Below are positions 53,195-64,000 of a stretch of 64,000 bases of DNA, in pieces. The DNA lies in the NCBI GenBank assembly GCA_007570785.1, contig ML660774.1:13048719-13112718 (forward strand). The letters run 5' to 3'. The translations under genes were made by a program, and so were the position numbers. How positions within the stretch are numbered: position 1 is the stretch's first letter; each line of letters starts with the position of its first letter. The notes under the pieces are model-generated. The model searched no databases. It saw only the letters and a list, made by a program, of their open reading frames with translations, and was not told the origin of the DNA. Source of the stretch: Antilocapra americana. Taxonomy: Eukaryota > Chordata > Mammalia > Artiodactyla > Antilocapridae.

Positions 53195-53965
53195 ATCATC
53201 ACAAACTAGCCATTGAACAACCACTGAGAGGTAGACAGTGGAACTCCCCCAAAAAGATAACCCATATCCAAGGACAAAGGAGAAGCCGCAACCAAACAGT
53301 AGGAGGGGCACAATTGTAATAAAATCGAATCTGATACCCACTGAGTGAGCAACTCACAAACTGCAAATTAATAACAAGGAAGTTTTCACACTGTTGTGAA
53401 GGTTCTAGGCCCCAAGACAGGCTCCACAGCCTGGGGATCCGGCCAAGGGACTGGGAATCCCAAGGAATCTGACTTTGAAGGCGAGCGGGATTGATTACAG
53501 AGGTTCCATAGGACGGGAAGAAACAGAGAACCTTGGAGGGCACAAACAAAATCTTGTGCAAACCAGGACCCAGGGGAAAGGAGCAGTGAGCGCACAGGAG
53601 ACTGAGCCAGAACGAACTGCTAGTGTCTGGGGGTTTCCCACAAAAGCACGGGTTGGCAGTGGTCTGCCACAGAGTCAGGGGCACTGGTAGCAGCCATCCT
53701 GGGAGATGCATCCTGGCTACAGTCCTCTTAGAAGTCACCAACAGCCCTACTATAGAGCCTCTAGACTTCAGGACTGGGTTGCCTCAGGCCAAACAACAGA
53801 GAGGGAACTCCCATCAGGGGGCTTCCACAAGCCTCTTATCCTCATCCACCAGAAGGCAGTCAGAAGGGATAAGAATTACAATCCAGCCTCCAGAATTAAT
53901 ACCACAATCACAGAAAGATACCAAAATGAAAAGAAATAGAATTATGTCCCAGATGAAAGAACAAG

Positions 53966-56900
53966 ACAGTTCAGTAACAGTATCAGATCAGTCGCTCAGT
54001 TCTGTCTGACTCTTTGCAACCTCATGAACTACAGAGAGCCAGGCTTCCCTGTACATTACCAACCTGCGGAGCTTGCTCAAGCTCATGTCCGGCAAGTCGG
54101 CGATGCCTTCCAACCATCTCATCCTCCATTGTCCCCTGCTCCTCCTGCCTTCAATCTTTCCCAGCATCAGGGTCTTTTCAAATGAGTCATTTCTTTGCAT
54201 CAGGTGGGAAAAGTTTTGTTGGAGTTTCACTTTTGGCATCAGTCATTCCAATGATATTCAGGACTGCTTTCCTTCAGTTTGGTTGGTTGGCTCTCCTTGC
54301 AGTCCAAGGGACTCTCAAGTCTTCTCCAACACCACAGTTCAAAAGCATCAACTCTTGGGCACTCAGCTTTCTTTATAGTCCAACTCTCACATCCATACAC
54401 AACTACTGGAAAAACCATGGACTTGACTAGACTGTCGGCAAAGTAATATCTCTGCTTTTTAATATGCTGTCTAGCTAGGTCACAGCTTTTATTCTAAGGA
54501 GCAAGTGTCATTCAATTTCACGGTTGCAGTCACCATCTGCAGTGATTGTGGAGCCCCAAAAAATAAAGTATGCCACTGTTTCCATTGCTTCCCCATCAAT
54601 CTGCCATAAAGTGATAGAACTCGATGCCAAGATGTTAAGTTTTTTGAATGTTGAATTTCAAGCCAGTGTTTTCACTCTCCTTCACTTTTATCAAGAGGCT
54701 CTTTAGTTCCTCTTTGCTTTCTGCCATAAGGGTGGTGTTATCTGCATATCTGAGGTTACTGATACTTCTCCTGGCAATCTTGATTTCAGCTTGTGCTTCA
54801 TCCAGCCCAGCATTACATATGATGTACTCTGCATATAAGTTAAATAAGCAGGATGACAATATACAACCTTGACATACTCCTTTCCCTATTTGGAACCAGT
54901 CTGCTGTTCCATGTCTGGTTCGGCTTCTTCTCGACCAGCATACAGGTTTCTCAGGAGGCAGGTCCGCTGGTCTGGTATTCCCATGTCTTTAAGAATTTTT
55001 CACAGTTTGTTGTGACCCACACAGTCAGAGAGTTTGGCATAGTCAATGAAGTGGAAGTAGTTATTTTTATGGAACTCTCTTGCTTTTTTGATGATCCAAC
55101 ATATGTTGGTAATTTGACCTCTGGTTCCTTTTCTAAATCCAACTTGAACATCTAGAAATTCTCAGTTCACTTACTGTTTACTGTTCAAGCCTGACACGGA
55201 GAATTTTGAGCATTACTTTGCTAGCATGTGAGATGAGTGCAGTTGTGCAGTAGTTTGAACATTCTTTGGCATTGCCTTTCTTTGAGATTGGAATGAAAAC
55301 TGAGCTTTTCCAGTCCTGTGGCCACTACTGACTTTTCCAAATTTGCTGGCATATTGCATGTAGCACTTTCACAGCATCATCTTTTAGGATTTGAAATAAC
55401 TCAGCTGGAATTATTTCACTTCCACTAGCTTTGCTGGTAGTGATGTTTCCTAAAGCCCGCTTGACTTCACACTCCAGGATGTCTGGCTCTTGGTGAGTGA
55501 TCACATGATTATGGTTATCTGGGCCATGAAGATCTTCTTTGTATAGTTCTGTGTATTCTTGCCATCTCTTCTTAATATCTTCTGCTTCTGTTAGTTCCAT
55601 ACTGTTTCTGTCCTTTATTGTGCCATCGTTGCATGAAATGTTGCCTTGGTATCTCTAATTTTCCTGAAGAGATCTCTAGTCTTTCCAATTCTATTTTTCC
55701 CTATATATTTTGCACTGACCACTTAGGAAGGCTTTCTTATCTCTCCTTGCTATTCTTTGGAACTCTGCATTCAGATGAGTATATCTTTCCTTTTGTCCTC
55801 TGCCTTTTGCTTCTCTTCTTTTCTCAGCTATTTGTAAGGCCTCCTCAGACAACCATTTTGTCTTTTTCTATTTCTTCTTCTTGGTGATGGTTTTGATCAC
55901 TGCCTCCTGTACAATATTATGAACCTCCATCCATAGTTCTTCAGGCACTTGATCTATCTGATCTAATCCCTTGAATCTACTTTTCACTTCCACTGTATAA
56001 TCATAAGGGGTTTATGTCATAGCTGAACAGTCTAGTGGTTTTCCCTCTTTCTTCAAGTGAATTTTGAGATAAGGTGTTCATGATGTGTGCCACCATCAGC
56101 TCCTGATTTTATCTTGGCTGACTGTATAGAGCCTCCCCATCTTCAGCAGCAAAGAATATAATCAATCTGATTTAGTATTGACCATCTGGTGATGTCCATG
56201 TGTAGAGTCGTCTCTTGTGTTGTTGGAAGAGGGTGTTTGCTATGACCAGAGCATTCTGTTGCCAAAACTCTGTTAGCTTTTGCCCGCCTTCATTTTGTAC
56301 TCCAAGGCCAAACTTGCCTGTTACTCCAAGTATCTCTTGACTTCCTACTTTTCCATTCCAGTCCCCTGTGATGAAGAGGACATCTTTTTTGGTGTTAGTT
56401 CTAGAAGGTCTTGTAGGTGTTCATAAAACCATTCAACTTCAGCTTCTTTAGCATTAGTGATTGGGAAATAGACTTGGATTACTGTGATACTGAATGATCT
56501 GCTTTGGAAACAGAGACCATTCTGTCATTTTTGAGATTACACCTAGGTACTGAATTTCAGATTCTTCTGTTGACTATGAGGGATACTCCATTTCTTCTAA
56601 GGGATTCTTGCCCACAGTAGTAGATGTAATGGTCATCTGAATTGAATTTTCCCATTCTGGTCGAAAGTTCACTGATTTCTAAACTGTCAATTTAGATCAC
56701 AATTCCTAAAATGAACATCAATAGTTTGACCACTTCCGATTAATCTTGATTCATGGACCTAACATTCCAGGTTCCTATGCAATACTGTTCTTTATTGCAT
56801 CAGACTTTACTTCCATCACCAGTCACATCCACAACTGAGTATTGCTTTCACTTTGGCTCAGCCTCTTCATTCTTTCTGGGGCCATTTCTTCACTCTTCGC

Positions 56901-57192
56901 CAGTAGCAAATCTCTGTTTTTTCATCCACTTCATAAGGTTCTCAAGGCAAGAATACTAATGTGGTTTGCCATCCTCTCATCTACTGCACGACACTTTGTA
57001 AGAACTCTCCATCATGACATGTCCGTATTGAGTGGTCCTACACAGCATGGCTCAGAGTTTCACTGAGTTAGACAAGACTGTGTGATCCATGTGATCAGTC
57101 TGGTTAGTTTACTGTGATTGTGGTTTTCATTCTGTCTGCCCTCTGATGCATAAGAAAGAGGCTTATAGAAGCTTCCTGACGGTAGGGATTGG
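53966..57192 (-). mobile_element. Near full-length BovB LINE, inserted in the L1
   Basis: Inverted BovB of about 3.2 kb. The 3' end is at about 53980 (cagtcgctcagttctgtctg on the plus strand), the RT region follows with an inverted YADNTTLM-type box (about 54729-54755), and the 5' region runs to agaagcttcctgacggtagg near 57175. The 3.2-kb size is close to a complete BovB. Stops and frameshifts interrupt the ORF. L1 ORF1 is continuous across it, so it is younger than that L1. I see no certain target duplication. Confidence 0.88.
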
Positions 57193-59212
57193 CCCAGAAA
57201 AACAACTAAATTAAAGCGACACAGGCAACCTCCCAGAAAAAGAATTCAGAATGATAGTGAAGATAATTCAGGATCTTGAGGGAAAAAATGGAGGTAAAGA
57301 TTGAGAAGATGCAAGAAATGTTTATCAAGGACCTGAAGAACTAAAGATCAGAGATAAACAATATGCTAGAAGGAATCAATAGCACAGTAATTGAGGCATA
57401 ACAGATAAGCGACCTGGAAGACAGAATGGTGGAAATCAATGCTGAAAAACAGAATACAGAAAAAGAATGGAAAGAAATGAAGATATCCTAAAAGACCTCT
57501 AGGACAGCATTAAATGCACCAATATTTGCATTATAGGGATCCCTGAAGGAGAAGAGAGAGAGAAAGGACTTGAGAACATATCTGAAGAGGTAATAGCTGA
57601 AACTCAGGAAAGGAAATAGTCAAGCATGTCCAAGGAGCACAGAAAAGTGCCAGGCAGGATAAACCCAAGGGGGAACACGCGAGATACACAGTGACTGAAC
57701 TGACAAAAAGTAAACACAATGATAAATTACTAAGAACGACAAGAGAAAGAAGACAAACAACGTAAGATTTCTCAACAGAAACCCTACAAGCCAGGAGAAA
57801 ATGGCATGATATATTCCAAGTGATGAAAGGGAAGAATCTACGAACAATACTCTACCTAGCAAGACTCCCATTCATATTTGATGGAGAAATCAAAAGCTTT
57901 CCAGGCAAGCAAAAGAAAAGAGAATTCAGCACCACTAAACCAACTTTACAGCAAATGCTAAAGGAACTTCTCTAGACATGAAACACAAGAGAAAGAAAAG
58001 ATCTACAAAAATAAAAAACAAACCCCAAAACAATTAACAAAGTGGTGACAGAATCATACATATCAATAATTACCTTAATTGTAAATGGATTAAATATATC
58101 AATCAAAAGACACAGACTGGCTGGGTTGATACAAAAATAAGACTGATATATGTTGTCTACAAGAGACCCACTTCATACCTATGGACAATTCAGACTGAAA
58201 GCAAGGGGATGGGAGAAAGTATTTCACACAAATGGAAATCAGAAGAAAACTGGAGTAGCAATACTCATATCAGACAAAATAGACTTTAAAACAAAGACTG
58301 TTATAAGAGACAAAAAAGGACACTACATAATGATCAAGAGTTCAATCAAAGAAGATGCTATAACAATTCTTAAAGTTAGTAGAAGGAAGGATATCATAAA
58401 GATCAGGGTAGAAATAAATGAAAAAAGAGACAAAACAATAGCAAACATCATTGAAACTAAAAGTCAACTCTGTGAAAAGATAAACAAGATAGATAAACCT
58501 TACTCATCAAGAAGAAAGGGAGAGGACTCAAATAAGTAAAATTAGAAGTGAAAAAGGAGAAGTTAAAACTGACTCAAAAGAAATACCAAGTATCCTAAGA
58601 GACTACTATGAAGAACTGTATGCCAATAAAATGGACAACCTGGAAGAAATGTAAAATTTCTTAGAAAGGTACAGTCTATCTAGACTGAACCAGGAATAGA
58701 AACTATGAACGGATAGATTACAAGTACTGAAATTGATACCGTGATTACAAAACTCCCAACAAACCAAAGTCCAGGACCTAACACTTCAACAGCAAATTTT
58801 ATCAATCATATAGAAAAGTTAAAACCTATCCTTCTGAAACTGTTCCAAAAAACTGCAAAGGAAGGAAAACTTCCAAACTCATTTTATGAGGCCATCATTA
58901 TCCTGATACCAAAACTAGACAAAGATACCAAGAAAAAAAGAAAATTAAAGGCAATATCACTAATGAACATAGACGAAAAAATACTAGCAATCCATGCCCA
59001 ACAATACATTAAAAAGGTCATACACCATGATTACCCCAGGTATGCAAGGATCTTTCAGTATCCACCAATCAATCAATGTGATACAACCTATCAACAAATT
59101 GAACAATACAAACCATATGATCATCTCAGTAGATGCAGAAAAGGCTTTTGACAAAATGTAGCAACCTATTTATGATAAAAACTCTCCAGAAATTGGGCCT
59201 AAGAGGGTACAT

Positions 59213-59469
59213 GCTGCTGCTGCTGCTAAGTTGCTTCAGTTGTGTCCGACTCTCTGTGACTCCATCGACGGCAACCTACCAGGCTCCTCAGTCCCTGGGA
59301 TTCTCCAGACAAGAATATTAGAGTGAGTTGCCATTTCTGTCTTCAATGAATGCATGCTTGCTAAGTCGCTTCAATAGTGCCCAACTCCACAGATGGCAGC
59401 CCACCAGGCGCCCCTGTCCCTGGGATTCTCCAGGCAAGCATACTGGAGTGGGTTGCCATTTCCTTCTCC
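59213..59469 (-). mobile_element. Two tandem Bov-A2-type SINEs inside L1 ORF2
   Basis: Two antisense copies: 59213-59345 (ctgctgctgctgctaagttg ... tgagttgccatttctgtctt) and 59346-59469 (tgcttgctaagtcgcttcaa ... ggttgccatttccttctcc). One 12-base duplication aagagggtacat at 59201-59212 and 59470-59481 brackets both, so they arrived together as a dimer or the second entered the first. Confidence 0.93.
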
Positions 59470-61870
59470 AAGAGGGTACATACCTCAACATAATAAAGGT
59501 CATATATGACAAACCTACAGCTGGCATTATACTCAATGGTGAAAAGCTGAAAGCATTTCCTCTAAGATCAGGAACAAGTCAAGGATGCCCACTCTCACCA
59601 CTTTTACTCAACTTAGTTTTGAAAGCCCTAGCTACAGCAATCAGAGAACAAAAGGAAGTACAGGGAATCCAAACCAGAAAAGAAGGAAGTTAAACTGTTA
59701 CTGTTTCCAGATTATACGATACTTTACACTGAAAATTCTAGATGCACCAGAAAACTACTAGAGCTCATCAATGAATATGGGAAAATTGCAGGTTACAAAA
59801 TTAATACACAGAAGTCTGTTGCATTTCTATACACTAACAATGAATGACCAAAAAGAGAAGTTTAAGAAAAAATTCCATTTAACATTGCTTTAAAAGAATA
59901 AAATACCTAAGGATAAACCTACCTAACAAAAGACCTATACTTCAAAAACTGTAAGATGCTGATGAAAGAAATCGAAGGAGACATAACAGATGGATGTACC
60001 ATGTTTACCCAAGGATATACCATGTTTGTGGAAGAATCAGTATTTTTAAAATGACTATACTACCCAAAGCAATATACAGATTCAGTGCAATCCCTGTCAA
60101 ACTACCAATGGCAATTTTCACAGAACTAGAACAAAAAATTCTCAAAATCTGTATGGAAGCACAAAGACCCTAGATAGCCAAAGCAATCCTTAGGAATAAA
60201 ACAAACAACAACAACAACAACAAAAAACAGAGCTGGAGGAATCAGGCCCCCTGACTTCAGACTATACTACAAAGCTATAGTCATCAAAACAGGATGCTAC
60301 TGGCACATACACACACACACATACACACAAATCCAGAAATATAGGTCAATGGAGCAGGATAGAAAACCCAAAAATAAGCCCAGGCACCTATTGTCAATCA
60401 TCTATGTCAAAGGAGGCAAGACCACACAATGTTGGAAAGACAGTGTCTTCAACAAATGGTGCTGGGAAAACCACCTTTTTCATGTAGAAAGAGGAAATTA
60501 GATCATTTCTTAACTCCATACATAAAAATAAGCTCAAAATGGATAAATACCTAAACGTTAAACTGGATACTATAAATCTCCTAGGAAAACAGACGCAGAG
60601 CACTCTCTGACGTAAATCACAGCAAGCTCTTTCTTAATTCATCTCCCATAATAAGGTAAATAAAACCAAAAATAAACAAATGGGACCTACTTAAACTCAA
60701 AAGCTTTTGCACAGCAAAGGAAACAATAAACACAACAAAAAGACAGCTCACAGATTGGGAGAAAATATTTGCAAATGATGTCCTGATAAGGGACTAGTCT
60801 CCAAAATTTACAAACAGCTTATGACACTTAACAGCATCAAAACAAACAACCCACTCATAAAAAAGGGCAGAAAACCTCAACAGACATTTCTCTAAAAAGA
60901 ACGTACAGATGGCCAATAGGCACCTTAAAAGATCTTCAACACCGTTAGTTATTTGAGAAATGCAAGTCAATCAAAACTACAATGAGATTATCACCTCACA
61001 CTGGTTAGAACAGCTATCATCAAAAAATCCACAAACAACAAATGCTGGAGAGGGTGGTGGGACAAGGGAACCCTTCTGCACTGTTGGTGGGAATGTAAAT
61101 TGGTACACCCACTATGGAGAATAGTACGGAGGTTCCTTACAAAACTAAAAATAGAGCTACCATAAGACGCTGCAATCCCATTCCTGGGCATGCATTCAGA
61201 GAAAAACATTGCTCAAAAAGATATGTGCACACCAGTGTTCACTGCAGCACTATGTGTAACAGCCAAGACATGGAAACAACCTAAATGTCTATCGACAGAG
61301 GAACGGATAAAGAAGATGTGATGTGTGTATATATAAACATACACAATATACATGCATATACATACACAACGTTATATTACTCAGCCATTAAGAAGAATGA
61401 AATAAGGCCAATAAGGCCATTTGCAACAACATGGGGGAACTACTGAGTGTCATATTGACAGAAATTAAGTCAGACAGAGAAGAAGTATCACATGACATCC
61501 CTTATATGTGGAATCTAAAAACAAATGATACAAATGAACTTACAAAACACAAAGAGATTCGCAGACTTAGATAACCAACCCATGGTTGTCAGAGGGAAAG
61601 GGATAGTTTAGGACACTGGGAAGGTCATGTACACACTGCTATATTTAAAATGGATAACCACCAAAAACCTATTGTATAACAGAGTTACTATGGAACTCTG
61701 CTCAGTGTTATGTGCCAGCCTGGATGGGAGGAGGGTTTGGGGGAGAATGGACACATGTATATGTGTGGCTGAGTCCCTTCACCATTCACCTGAAACTATC
61801 ACAAGACTGTTAATCAGCTATACTCCAACACAAAACGTTTTTGGTGTTAGAAGAAATAAAAATTAAATTA

Positions 61871-63084
61871 AAAAAGTTATCACAGCTACCTGCTAACTGA
61901 AATCTGAAATCTGTATTACTGACAGAGACCTCAAAATTGGGGGCACTAAAACCTCAAAAGAAACTTCCTACCTGAGATTTCATGTAGATAACACTGAATA
62001 TTAGAGACAATACTCAAACCTCACACTGTGCCCCCACTTCTGTATAAGAGATACCTCTACTACTGTTTCATTTATCCCTATATTATAGGGATAATAAAAG
62101 AACAATATATTGAAATATTTTATTAAAAGTACAAAAATAATGTAGGGTAACAAACCAAGCAAAAAATTATTAATAATTCAGTACAAATTAGACCCAGTCA
62201 AGGAGGTGGGGGAACTACTTACAGATAAAATCCAAGGGTCATAATATGAAAATAAAGATATCAGGAAAAAAGAAGCTATGGATAAAATCAAGAGGTGTAT
62301 CAAAATCAAGAACTTGAGAAATAAAGAAGCTACAGTAAAAGACTAAATGTTGACTACAGTGTTTATTAAATACAAATACATTTAAGTATAAAATTGATAA
62401 TAATAACTCCAGCAACAGATAGTCTATTCATCTCTGTTTGCCTAAGAGAACCCAAACTATATTCACTGTCCCTGCATAATCACTAATATGAACTCCTTTT
62501 TCTCTCACAAATATCCTTGTCTGGATAAGGTTATATGTTGCTCAAGATTTATAACACTTACATTATGTTCCAAAATTAGAAACAGTAACTTATCAAGCAT
62601 TTGGAGACAGGGGATGGAATGCAAGAGTACAAAATTTTTTACATTTTCTACAATATATAGTTAAATTAGACTTTTAAGTAAAACACAGTATTATTTAAAG
62701 CAGTAGGTAATCTGTGCACGTTGAAGGAAACAAGAATACTTATGTCTATAACTTACTTTAAAAAAGGTGAACAGTGATGACAGGAATAGACACATAATAA
62801 AGCAAGCACAGTATAATGCTGATTGTATTCAAAGAATCTGGGTGGTGGTGGTTGAGTATTCACTGTAAAATTCTCATTTTGAAACACTCAAAATAAAATA
62901 TTGTAGGAAAATGAAATTCACCTAATATTAATGACAGTTGTTTCTAGGTGATTAAATTTAGCGATTTTTTTTTTGCTCTCATCTGTGAACATTTCTATTT
63001 GGCCTTTTGTGATAAGGTATTATTTTACAAATGTCATTTTATAACCATAATGCTAGTTTCTTAAATAGTTGCCTGTTACCAGCT
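61871..63084. other. TUSC3 intron 1 segment, nothing recognised
   Basis: AT-rich intron between L1 and BovB. No exon or element seen. A T-run lies at about 62966-62974. Confidence 0.55.
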
Positions 63085-63562
63085 ACATCACTTTGCCAAC
63101 AAAAGTCCATATAGTCAAAGCTATGATTTTTCCAGTAGTCTGTACAGATGTACAGTTGAACCATAAAGAAGGCTGAGGACCCAAGAATTGATTTTTTTCA
63201 AATTGTGGAGCTGAAGGAGATTCTTGAGAGTCCCTTGAAGTGCAGGAAAATCAAACTAGTCAATGCTAAAGGAAATCAACCCTGAATATTCACTGGAAGG
63301 AATAATGCCAAAGCTGAAGCTCCAATACTTGGTCCACTTAACGTGAAGAGCCAACTCACTGGAAAATACTGAGACGCTGAGAAAGACTGAAGGCAAAAGG
63401 AGTAGGGGGCAGCAGAGGATGAGATGGTTAAATAGCATCACCAACTCAATGGACATGAATTTGAGCAAACTCCAATAGATAATGGAAGACAGAGTAGACT
63501 GGCATACTTCTGTTCATGGGGTCACAAAGAGTTGGACACAACTTAGCAACAACAACAATCAG
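63085..63562 (+). mobile_element. BovB LINE 3' fragment
   Basis: catcactttgccaacaaaag, gatttttccagtagtctgta, aggatgagatggttaaatag, ending gggtcacaaagagttggaca and acttagcaacaacaac. 5'-truncated, non-coding and rather diverged. Confidence 0.9.
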
Positions 63563-64000
63563 TAACTTATGAGTTTCTACCATAAAATTATTAAAATAAA
63601 GTCTAGTATTGTGTCTCATTGGTCCACAGTGACCAGCATGCTACTTGACTCCTAGATGAATACTCATATAGCCAAGTAACTAATCAAACAACTTACTGGA
63701 AATGCAGAAACAGAATAAAATAGCTCTCTCATAAGTAATACAGTCCTTGGTCAAGACACCCTTTTCCATCCCCTTGTGGCAGGAGAATTACTCTTTCAAA
63801 AACATGTGTTATTATGATAAGAGATAGCAGCCCAAGATGAAAGTTGATCATTAAAACTTGGAAGGAGTGTGTACATAAGGTCCCATACGTTTAGTGGTAA
63901 TATTCATTTGGTAAAAATATTATGAAAACAAATATTTTTTCCATTTCACATATGCATGTTATATTTGGAGATAAGATGTATGTCCATAAAAAGGAGATTC
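63563..64000. other. TUSC3 intron 1 segment, nothing recognised
   Basis: AT-rich intron at the window edge. No exon 1 sequence, CpG-rich promoter or repeat was seen. Confidence 0.55.

Larger units (their letters stand above)
53195..61870 (+). mobile_element. Near full-length artiodactyl L1, split by BovB and a SINE dimer
   Basis: A sense L1. The 5'-UTR and ORF1 start lie at 53195-53965, with landmarks such as accaaacagtaggaggggca. After a BovB insert, ORF1 resumes at about 57193 (cccagaaaaacaactaaatt). The ORF2 endonuclease segment follows (frame 58150-58539, GVAILISDK and KKGHYIMIKSS), then the reverse transcriptase (58741-59151, [29 protein letters not shown]). The 3' part runs to cagctatactccaacacaaa and an A-rich end near 61870. 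Most of the endonuclease C terminus and its linker are deleted near 58380-58400. Many stops show it is inactive. No clear target duplication was found. Confidence 0.88.

Noticed and set aside
53199..53741. 180-codon minus-strand open frame with a hydrophobic start, resembling a possible exon 1
   Set aside because: It lies opposite the L1 5'-UTR, does not resemble the TUSC3 signal peptide, and lacks a CpG-rich promoter.

Overview
This is mammalian nuclear DNA from a ruminant (Pecora: cattle, sheep, goat or a close relative). Two things show this. The window is full of ruminant-specific retroposons: the BovB (RTE-type) LINE, and the tRNA-Glu-derived Bov-tA/Bov-A SINEs with their recurring block ending in gggtcgcaaagagtcgga. 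It also carries five exons of a conserved vertebrate gene. It is not bacterial; there are no operons, CRISPR arrays or prokaryotic signals. The sequence alone does not settle the species.

The only conventional gene is TUSC3 (N33; OST3/OST6 family oligosaccharyltransferase subunit), on the minus strand. Five internal coding exons are readable, at 40761-40930, 21875-21992, 19184-19324, 16232-16372 and 1668-1757 in transcription order. They total 660 nt and 220 codons, are joined by GT-AG junctions and keep frame throughout. By the human protein as I remember it, they cover about residues 47-266 of 348. That is the lumenal thioredoxin-like domain with its CSVC active site, the first transmembrane helix and the second one. 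The first exon (signal peptide) lies to the right of the window and the C-terminal exons to the left. Everything else is TUSC3 intron.

Intron layout from left to right: 1-1667 is AT-rich intron. 1758-16231 holds a MIR, two BovB copies (one with a fold-back 5' end), an ancient medium-reiterated repeat, an antisense L1 and several SINEs. 16373-19183 holds an antisense L1. 19325-21874 holds a MIR inside a 607-bp segment bracketed by a perfect 22-bp inverted repeat, plus two SINEs. 21993-40760 holds a solo-LTR-like element, several BovB copies, a retrocopy of the NOP56 3' end with a 16-bp target duplication inside an L1 5' fragment, and an old L1 carrying younger insertions. 40931-64000 holds BovB, SINE and MIR copies, a SINE-riddled L1, an LTR fragment, and a nest at 53195-61870 (an L1 split by a 3.2-kb BovB and by a SINE dimer).

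The window therefore reads as one housekeeping gene spread through layered retroposition. I found no novel multi-gene system. The points most worth a second look are the NOP56 retrocopy, the fold-back BovB end, the 22-bp inverted repeat with TTAA ends, the nested L1/BovB/SINE structure, and one unrecognised 100-codon ORF. Repeat family names come from recognition by eye, so their edges are approximate unless a target duplication fixes them.
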